NCBI RefSeq assembly: GCF_002245625.1
Contig: NZ_NOIG01000014.1
Coordinates: 47,535-111,534 of the forward strand
Direction: 5' to 3'
DNA length: 64,000 nucleotides
Origin: Acidovorax kalamii
GTDB taxonomy: Bacteria > Pseudomonadota > Gammaproteobacteria > Burkholderiales > Burkholderiaceae_C
In this document: positions 56,743-64,000 of the stretch, in pieces
Layout: the number at the start of each line of letters is the position of its first letter
Position numbering within the stretch: the stretch's first letter is position 1
Notes under the pieces: model-generated
The model's input: only the letters and a program-made list of their open reading frames with translations
The model's database searches: none
Told to the model about the DNA's origin: nothing
Made by a program: the position numbers and the translations under genes

Positions 56743-57918
56743 TTGAGTTCGGCTACGCCCCTTCAGGCAGGCACCGCTCCGGTATTGTTGGTGGGGGTGG
56801 ACTTCGGTCTGCCTCACTTTGACGGTGAACTGGAGGAGCTGGGTCTGCTGGCACAGACCGCTGGCATGCAGCCTGTGGCCCGCATTACCTGCAAGCGCAA
56901 GGCGCCGGATGCGGCGCTGTTTGTGGGCAGCGGAAAGGCCGATGAAATCCGAACCTTGGCCCAGATGCATGGTGCGGTTGAGGTGCTGTTTGACCAGTCC
57001 TTGAGCCCAGCCCAGCAGCGCAATCTGGAACGCCACATCGAGTTGCCGGTCAACGACCGCACGTTGCTCATTCTTGAGATTTTTGCCCAGCGTGCGCGCA
57101 GCCACGAGGGAAAGCTGCAGGTCGAGCTTGCCAAGCTGCAGTATGTGAGCACCCGTCTGGTTCGTCGCTGGTCGCATCTGGAGCGTCAGACCGGCGGAAT
57201 TGGTGCCCGTGGTGGCCCTGGCGAAAAGCAGATCGAGCTGGACCGCCGCATGATCGGCGATGCCATCAAGCGCACGCGCGAGCGCTTGGTCAAAGTCAAG
57301 CGCCAGCGGTCTACGCAACGCAGGCAGCGCGAGCGGCGCGATACCTTCAACATTTCGCTGGTTGGCTACACCAACGCAGGCAAGTCCACGCTCTTCAATG
57401 CCTTGGTCAAGGCCCGTGCTTATGCGGCTGACCAACTGTTTGCAACGCTCGACACGACCACCCGCCAGCTGTATCTGGCTGATGCGGGCAGGTCGGTCTC
57501 GTTGTCCGATACGGTGGGTTTTATCCGGGACCTCCCGCACGGGCTGGTGGATGCCTTCCAGGCCACGTTGCAAGAGGCGATTGACGCAGATTTGCTGCTG
57601 CATGTGGTGGATGCATCCAATGCCGATTTTCCTGAGCAGATGGCTCAGGTTGAACGCGTTTTGCAGGAGATCGGTGCTGCCGATATTCCACAGATTCTGG
57701 TGTTCAACAAGTTGGATGCATTGGCTGGTGAGCGGCGCCCGCCGGAGTTGCAGGACCAGTACGAGGTGGCTGGGCATCTGTTGCCCCGGCTGTTCGTGAG
57801 TGCCCGTTCGGGCGAGGGGCTTGACCATTTGCGCCATGCGCTTGCTGCCAGGGTGCTGGCCACGCAGTTGGACATGACCCCAGGTGATGCCGTTGAATTG
57901 CCGGATGCCATGCCTTGA
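56743..57918 (+). CDS. hflX: GTPase HflX
   Basis: This 391-residue ribosome-associated GTPase rescues or splits ribosomes under stress. The N-terminal HflX domain (about 15-190) contains RRWSHLERQTGGIGARGGPGE, and the G domain starts at GYTNAGKSTLFN (about 207) with DTVGFIRDLP and NKLD. The start appears to be TTG 56743 with AAAGGG upstream; the next ATG lies too far inside the domain. hflK follows within 60 bp. Confidence 0.94.
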   Translation: MSSATPLQAGTAPVLLVGVDFGLPHFDGELEELGLLAQTAGMQPVARITCKRKAPDAALFVGSGKADEIRTLAQMHGAVEVLFDQSLSPAQQRNLERHIELPVNDRTLLILEIFAQRARSHEGKLQVELAKLQYVSTRLVRRWSHLERQTGGIGARGGPGEKQIELDRRMIGDAIKRTRERLVKVKRQRSTQRRQRERRDTFNISLVGYTNAGKSTLFNALVKARAYAADQLFATLDTTTRQLYLADAGRSVSLSDTVGFIRDLPHGLVDAFQATLQEAIDADLLLHVVDASNADFPEQMAQVERVLQEIGAADIPQILVFNKLDALAGERRPPELQDQYEVAGHLLPRLFVSARSGEGLDHLRHALAARVLATQLDMTPGDAVELPDAMP

Positions 57919-57971
57919 TTGGGCACAATGACGGACTGATTGACCCCATCCGAGAACCAGAGACTTTGCGC

Positions 57972-59348
57972 ATGAATTTCCAAAACCGCACCCTACGCTG
58001 GGCTTCGCTGCCAGAACGTATTCGGGGCATGTTCAATCTGAATGATCCTCGCTGGGGTCGTGGTGAGGACAAATCGGAAGAGGGGGGGCGTCCTGACGAT
58101 CGGCAGGGAGGCTCACCTCAGAACGGTCCCCGTGGAGGCGACCAGCGCCCTGGCAATGGTCAACAGCCTCCGGATCTGGATGAGCTCTGGCGCGACCTGA
58201 ATCGCAAGCTGGGTGGCCTGTTCGGTGGCAAAAACGGCGGATCGCGTGGTCCTGGCAATGGTGGCGGGTCGGGGGGGGGCTTTCAGCCTGACATGAAGAG
58301 TGCCGGGGTCGGTGTAGGCCTGATTGCTGGCATTGTCTTCGTGATCTGGATGGGCACAGGCTTCTTTATCGTCCAGGAAGGCCAGCAGGCCGTCATCACC
58401 CAGTTTGGCAAGTACAAGAGCACCGTGGGTGCGGGCTTCAACTGGCGCTTGCCTTACCCCATTGAGCGCCATGAGCTGGTTTTTGTGACCCAGATCCGCT
58501 CTGCTGATGTGGGCCGCGACACCGTCATCAAGAGCACGGGCCTGCGGGAGTCGGCCATGCTCACCGAAGACGAGAACATCGTCGAGATCAAGTTCGCCGT
58601 GCAGTATCGCCTGAGCGATGCGCGGGCGTGGCTGTTTGAAAGCAAGAATCCGTCGGACGCCGTGGTCCAGGCCGCCGAAACTGCCGTGCGGGAGGTGGTG
58701 GGCAAGATGCGCATGGACACGGCCTTGGCCGAAGAACGCGACCAGATTGCTCCCCGCGTTCGCACGCTGATGCAGACGATTCTGGACCGCTACAAAGTGG
58801 GCGTCGAGGTCGTGGGTATCAATCTGCAGCAAGGCGGGGTGCGTCCGCCAGAGCAGGTTCAGGCGTCTTTCGACGATGTTTTGAAAGCGGGCCAGGAGCG
58901 AGAGCGTGCCAAGAATGAAGCGCAGGCCTACGCCAATGACGTGGTGCCGCGCGCGGTGGGGTCTGCCTCGCGCCTGAACGAAGAAGCCGCAGCCTACAAG
59001 GCGCGTATCGTGGCCCAGGCGCAAGGTGATGCCCAGCGCTTCTCGTCGGTTCTGGCTGAATACCAGAAGGCGCCCCAGGTCACGCGTGATCGCATGTATC
59101 TGGACACCATGCAGCAGATCTACGGAAATGTGACCAAGGTTCTGGTGGAGTCTCGCCAAGGCTCCAACCTGTTGTACCTGCCGCTCGACAAGATCATGCA
59201 GAGTGTGGCGAGTGGTGGTGTGGGGTCTGTGGATGCTCCTGCAACCAGTGCAGCGCCCGCTGCGGCGCCTGCTGCACCGGCGGCCAATTTTTCCAATGAT
59301 CCCCGGGCGCGTGATTCCAATCGCACCCGTGACCGTGAATCTCGCTAG
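57972..59348 (+). CDS. hflK: HflK, FtsH protease modulator (SPFH domain)
   Basis: This 458-residue membrane protein has a Gly-rich disordered N-terminus (to about 97), one TM (about 100-120) and an SPFH/band-7 domain. The C-terminal tail is Ala/Pro and then Arg/Asp-rich. It forms a periplasmic cage with HflC that controls access to FtsH. ATG 57972 is chosen from family likeness; an upstream in-frame start overlaps hflX, and an internal ATG at 58029 (MFNLNDPRWGRG) is possible. Key motifs: FIVQEGQQAVITQFGKY and YDVGVEVVGINLQ-like YKVGVEVVGINLQ. Confidence 0.94.
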   Translation: MNFQNRTLRWASLPERIRGMFNLNDPRWGRGEDKSEEGGRPDDRQGGSPQNGPRGGDQRPGNGQQPPDLDELWRDLNRKLGGLFGGKNGGSRGPGNGGGSGGGFQPDMKSAGVGVGLIAGIVFVIWMGTGFFIVQEGQQAVITQFGKYKSTVGAGFNWRLPYPIERHELVFVTQIRSADVGRDTVIKSTGLRESAMLTEDENIVEIKFAVQYRLSDARAWLFESKNPSDAVVQAAETAVREVVGKMRMDTALAEERDQIAPRVRTLMQTILDRYKVGVEVVGINLQQGGVRPPEQVQASFDDVLKAGQERERAKNEAQAYANDVVPRAVGSASRLNEEAAAYKARIVAQAQGDAQRFSSVLAEYQKAPQVTRDRMYLDTMQQIYGNVTKVLVESRQGSNLLYLPLDKIMQSVASGGVGSVDAPATSAAPAAAPAAPAANFSNDPRARDSNRTRDRESR

Positions 59349-59357
59349 GAGCCGTTC

Positions 59358-60266
59358 GTGAACAGAGTTGGATTTATTGCATCCACTATTTTGGTGGTGC
59401 TTGCTCTCATGAGTTCGATGCTTTTCGTGGTGGATCAGCGTCAGTTCGGGGTGCTCTATGCGCTGGGGCAGATCAAGGAAGTGATCACTGAGCCCGGCCT
59501 CAATTTCAAGCTGCCGCCACCGTTTCAGAACGTGACGTACATTGACAAGCGTCTCCTGACCTTGGACAGCACAGACACCGAGCCCATGCTGACGGCTGAG
59601 AAGCAACGGGTGGTGATCGACTGGTACGTGCGCTGGCGCATTTCCGAGCCCACGGAGTACATTCGCAACGTGGGTCTGGATGAGAGCGCAGGCGCCATGC
59701 AGCTCAACCGGGTGGTGCGCAATGCCTTCCAGGAAGAGATCAACAAGCGCACCGTCAAGGAGCTCCTTTCCGTCAAGCGCGAAGCCTTGATGGCGGATGT
59801 GAAGCGTGAAGTGCTCGATACAGTCCGTGGTGCAAAGCCTTGGGGCGTGGACGTGGTGGATGTTCGTATCACCCGTGTGGACTATGTAGAGGCGATCACG
59901 GAATCCGTGTACCGGCGCATGGAGGCGGAACGCAAACGTGTGGCCAATGAGCTGCGCTCCACCGGTGCGGCTGAGGGTGAAAAAATCCGTGCCGATGCGG
60001 ACCGCCAGCGTGAGATCACCATCGCCAATGCATACCGTGATGCCCAGAAGGTGAAGGGTGAAGGTGATGCCGAGGCGGCGCGCATTTACGCAGAGGCTTT
60101 TGGTCGTGACCCGCAATTCGCGCAGTTCTACCGGAGCCTGGATGCCTACAAAGCCAGCTTCAGCAAGAAAAGCGATGTCATGGTGCTGGACCCTTCTTCG
60201 TCTGACTTTTTCAAGGTTTTCCGCGGCGGGGCGCCTGCTGCATCCCAGGCGGCTCCTCGCAAGTAA
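59358..60266 (+). CDS. hflC: HflC, FtsH protease modulator (SPFH domain)
   Basis: This 302-residue partner of HflK has an N-terminal TM (about 4-24) and an SPFH domain (VVDQRQFGVLYALGQIKEVI...), with an Ala/Arg-rich helix after it. GTG start at 59358 has AGGAG upstream and lies 9 bp after hflK. Together with HflK it regulates FtsH proteolysis at the inner membrane. Confidence 0.96.
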   Translation: MNRVGFIASTILVVLALMSSMLFVVDQRQFGVLYALGQIKEVITEPGLNFKLPPPFQNVTYIDKRLLTLDSTDTEPMLTAEKQRVVIDWYVRWRISEPTEYIRNVGLDESAGAMQLNRVVRNAFQEEINKRTVKELLSVKREALMADVKREVLDTVRGAKPWGVDVVDVRITRVDYVEAITESVYRRMEAERKRVANELRSTGAAEGEKIRADADRQREITIANAYRDAQKVKGEGDAEAARIYAEAFGRDPQFAQFYRSLDAYKASFSKKSDVMVLDPSSSDFFKVFRGGAPAASQAAPRK

Positions 60267-60282
60267 TGCGCGTGCGTGGTGA

Positions 60283-60474
60283 GTGGTGGGCGTGACCTGG
60301 GACAGCTTGTGGACCGCGTTGGCGCTGGTCCTGCTGATTGAGGGCTTGCTGCCCTTTTTCTCGCCACAAAGCTGGAAGCGCACGGTCCAGCAGATTGCCC
60401 AACTGCAAGATGGTCAGGTGCGATTTTTCGCGCTTCTGGCCATCATTGCAGGCCTGTTGATGCTCTGGCTCTAA
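60283..60474 (+). CDS. Small membrane protein, DUF2065 (YjeT-like)
   Basis: This 63-residue protein has two TM segments (about 8-26 and 45-62) separated by a basic loop (SWKRTVQQIAQLQDGQVRF). Conserved between hflC and hisZ or purA in beta- and gammaproteobacteria; its function is unknown. GTG starts at 60283 or 60292 are both possible, and no strong ribosome-binding site is visible. Confidence 0.85.
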   Translation: MVGVTWDSLWTALALVLLIEGLLPFFSPQSWKRTVQQIAQLQDGQVRFFALLAIIAGLLMLWL

Positions 60475-60504
60475 CGGTTGTCATCAGGCCTCGCTAGAGA
60501 TTCT

Positions 60505-60534
60505 TTGGGTGCCTCTGGCGGGTGCCGGTAGAAT
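60505..60534 (+). promoter_or_regulatory. Sigma-70 promoter for hisZ
   Basis: TTGGGT (60505-60510) and TAGAAT (60529-60534) with an 18-nt spacer lie 30 nt before the hisZ ATG. Confidence 0.55.
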
Positions 60535-60563
60535 CACGGTTTTAACAGCCTCCCCTTTTCTCC

Positions 60564-61712
60564 ATGTCTGCTTGGGTCCTTCCGGATCACATTGCCGATG
60601 TCTTGCCGTCTGAAGCGCGGCACATCGAAGAATTGCGTCGCGGGCTGCTTGATACAGCCCGCTGTTATGGCTATGAGTTGGTCATGCCGCCGCTGATGGA
60701 GCACCTTGAGTCGCTCTTGACGGGCACGGGCGAAGCGCTGGACCTCCAGACTTTCAAGCTCGTCGATCAGCTCTCCGGCCGCTCCATGGGGTTGCGGGCC
60801 GATACCACGCCCCAGGTCGCTCGCATCGATGCCCACCTGCTCAATCGCAAAGGGGTAACGCGCCTGTGTTACTGCGGGCCCGTGCTGCATACGCGTCCTG
60901 ATCGTCCCCATGCCACCCGTGAGCCACTGCAGTTTGGTGCCGAGATTTACGGCCATGCTGGGGTCGAAGCCGACCTGGAGGCATTGCAACTGGCCCGTGA
61001 ATGCCTGCGGATCGCTGAGGTCCGTGACACCACGGTTGACTTGGCGGATGTTCGCATCGTCCGTAACCTCCTTGCAGGCGTCACGGTGGGCCCGCAGTTG
61101 TTGAGTGCGATCCATGCTGCATTGGCTGCCAAGGATGCCCAGGAGCTGAGAGCGCTGACCCGTGATTTCCCGGTGGAGTCCCGGGAAGGCCTTTTGGCCT
61201 TGCTTCAGCTCTACGGCGATTCCTCTGTGTTGGTTGAAGCCGAAAAAGCCCTTCACCGCGTATCTGGTGTGCCGGAGGTGCTATCCAATTTGAAATGGTT
61301 GGCGTCGCGATTGGAGGGTGCTGCGGTGACCTTTGATCTGGCGGACCTGCGTGGCTATGCCTACTACAGCGGCGCCCGCTTCGCGATTTATGCCCGTGGT
61401 GCCAGTGACGCGCTGGTCCGTGGCGGCCGCTACGACGAAGTGGGCGCGGTGTTTGGGCGTAACCGGCCTGCCGCTGGATTCAGCTTGGACATCAAGCAGG
61501 TGGTGGGTGTGGTGCCTCCCCGTGCATTGAAGGCTGCCATCCGGGCCCCTTGGGGCGAGGGGGCGGATGTGCATGCTGCGATCTCCGAACTGCGCTCTGC
61601 AGGGGAGACGGTCGTTTGTGTTTTGCCGGGCCACGGGAGTGAAGTGGATGAATTCCACTGCGACCGCGAACTGGTGCAGGTCGCGGGCCGTTGGGTCGTG
61701 CAGGCTGTTTGA
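60564..61712 (+). CDS. hisZ: ATP phosphoribosyltransferase regulatory subunit HisZ
   Basis: This 382-residue protein is a histidyl-tRNA synthetase paralogue without charging function. It joins the short form of HisG to start histidine synthesis. Class II core pieces remain ([58 protein letters not shown]), but the anticodon-binding domain is absent. Its presence implies a short-form HisG elsewhere in the genome. ATG 60564. Confidence 0.95.
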   Translation: MSAWVLPDHIADVLPSEARHIEELRRGLLDTARCYGYELVMPPLMEHLESLLTGTGEALDLQTFKLVDQLSGRSMGLRADTTPQVARIDAHLLNRKGVTRLCYCGPVLHTRPDRPHATREPLQFGAEIYGHAGVEADLEALQLARECLRIAEVRDTTVDLADVRIVRNLLAGVTVGPQLLSAIHAALAAKDAQELRALTRDFPVESREGLLALLQLYGDSSVLVEAEKALHRVSGVPEVLSNLKWLASRLEGAAVTFDLADLRGYAYYSGARFAIYARGASDALVRGGRYDEVGAVFGRNRPAAGFSLDIKQVVGVVPPRALKAAIRAPWGEGADVHAAISELRSAGETVVCVLPGHGSEVDEFHCDRELVQVAGRWVVQAV

Positions 61713-61727
61713 GCAATTGTCATTTGA

Positions 61728-63116
<1,389 letters not shown>

Positions 63117-63176
63117 CCTTCGGGGTTGCCTTGTCTCTGTTGTCTTAGCCGCCACCCACTATTCAGGAGCCATTCC

Positions 63177-63701
63177 ATGTTGACCGAAGACGGAAAACAC
63201 CTCTATGTCAGTTACGACGAGTACCACAGTCTCATCGAGAAGCTGGCGCTCAAGGTGCATCAGTCCGGGTGGGCGTTCGATACGATTCTGTGCCTGGCCC
63301 GTGGTGGTCTGCGTCCCGGTGACATCCTGAGCCGCATTTTCGACAAACCGCTGGCCATCATGTCCACAAGCTCTTATCGGGCCGAAGCTGGTACTGTGCA
63401 GGGTCACCTCGACATTGCACGCTTCATCACCACCCCGAAGGGTGAGATTGCCGGCAAAGTGTTGCTAGTGGATGACTTGGCGGACTCTGGGCACACACTG
63501 CATGCGGTCATTGACATGCTCAAGACCAACTACGCACCGATCACGGAGCTGCGCAGTGCGGTGATCTGGACCAAGGGGCTGTCAACGTTCACGCCTGACT
63601 ACTCCGTGGAGTTCCTGCCGACGAATCCCTGGATCCATCAGCCATTTGAAGGCTATGACAGCCTGGGCCCGGAAAAGCTGCTGGAGAAGTGGCGGGTTTG
63701 A
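63177..63701 (+). CDS. Phosphoribosyltransferase (xanthine/hypoxanthine type)
   Basis: This 174-residue PRTase has the PRPP-binding motif VLLVDDLADSGHT (about 98-110), a flexible loop and the ILCLARGGLRPGDIL opening, like xanthine or hypoxanthine phosphoribosyltransferases. Purine salvage next to purA is sensible. CAGGAG lies upstream of ATG 63177, which is preferred over an earlier start in the gap. Confidence 0.88.
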   Translation: MLTEDGKHLYVSYDEYHSLIEKLALKVHQSGWAFDTILCLARGGLRPGDILSRIFDKPLAIMSTSSYRAEAGTVQGHLDIARFITTPKGEIAGKVLLVDDLADSGHTLHAVIDMLKTNYAPITELRSAVIWTKGLSTFTPDYSVEFLPTNPWIHQPFEGYDSLGPEKLLEKWRV

Positions 63702-63707
63702 TAGGTT

Positions 63708-63732
63708 GCCAAGAATTTTCAGAATTCTTGGC
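63708..63732. other. 10-bp perfect inverted repeat overlapping a promoter -35
   Basis: GCCAAGAATT (63708-63717) and AATTCTTGGC (63723-63732) with a 5-nt loop lie directly after the phosphoribosyltransferase stop. The right arm covers the -35 TTGGCA of the next promoter. No T-run follows. Confidence 0.55.
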
Positions 63733-64000
63733 AAAGCCTCTTCAATCCGTGCTATAGTCGAGGGCTTCGCTTCTGAAGCACTTGCCCGAACGATGTAGTT
63801 GTTTGGTGCTGTGTTCGGTGGCTGGCGGTGATGCTCTTGTGGGGTTGTGCTGCTGGCGATCGAGGGGTGAAGAAAAGTTTTGGTTTTGTGTCTGGGTGCT
63901 TAAAAACTCGGTATAGAATACAAGGCTTCGCTGAGTAAAGCGGGTTGTTGGCAGATGTCGATGGCCTCGAAAGAAAAGCAAAAAGTTTGACAGTTCTTAA
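63728..64000 (+). promoter_or_regulatory. Tandem promoter region, probably the leader of a stable RNA operon
   Basis: Three promoter-like units occur. TTGGCA (63728-63733) is followed by TATAGT (63753-63758) with a TGC extension. TATAGAAT lies at 63912-63919 with a weaker TTGTGT upstream. TTGACA at 63987-63992 has its -10 beyond the window. The first two are each followed by a GGCTTCGC motif. No protein-coding frame with good codon use is present here. The layout resembles a strong rRNA or tRNA operon leader, but the product is not in view. Confidence 0.45.

Overview
The window is a GC-rich (roughly two-thirds GC by eye) bacterial chromosome segment. Gene content, gene order and repeat types point to a Comamonadaceae betaproteobacterium close to Acidovorax. 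The main signs are the run hisS-yfgM-bamB-der-hfq-hflX-hflK-hflC-DUF2065-hisZ-purA, several solitary Bug/TctC binding proteins, a long RpoD with a basic N-terminal tail, and short intergenic repeats of the GATAGC...GCGCT type. No CRISPR array, prophage, transposase or tRNA gene was seen.

Layout. 0-8.5 kb: FKBP isomerase, HxlR and LysR regulators, an HMG-CoA-lyase / CaiB CoA-transferase / Bug receptor operon, a chemoreceptor and a second Bug receptor. 8.7-13.5 kb: rpoD and dnaG on the minus strand, with no rpsU beside them. 13.5-16.3 kb: a PotD-like periplasmic binding protein coupled to a membrane diguanylate cyclase, arranged like the NspS-MbaA polyamine sensor and without transporter genes. 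16.4-24.3 kb: acyl-CoA synthetase, a small overlapping gene pair resembling immunity proteins, AraC regulator, AhpD-like protein, flavin enzyme, TauE permease and a second diguanylate cyclase. 24.4-31.7 kb: a minus-strand catabolic set (alkylsulfatase, Bug receptor, acyl-CoA dehydrogenase, acyl-CoA ligase) headed by a LysR gene with an ATC-N9-GAT box.

31.8-34.1 kb is the clearest foreign patch: a four-helix membrane protein, a cytoplasmic M23-type protein and an AT-richer HAD phosphatase. A 69-bp integron attC-like site lies between the last two. 34.1-40.6 kb carries gamma-glutamyltransferase, a PhoD-type phosphatase, a cytosolic diguanylate cyclase and a quinone oxidoreductase.

From 40.8 kb to the end nearly everything is housekeeping on the plus strand: surE-pcm-nlpD-rluD (rpoS is missing from its usual place), scpB-rluB, ndk-rlmN-pilF-rodZ-ispG-hisS, yfgM-bamB-der, hfq-hflX-hflK-hflC, hisZ, purA and a phosphoribosyltransferase. 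The last 300 bases hold tandem promoter-like sequences that look like the leader of a stable RNA operon beginning just beyond the window.
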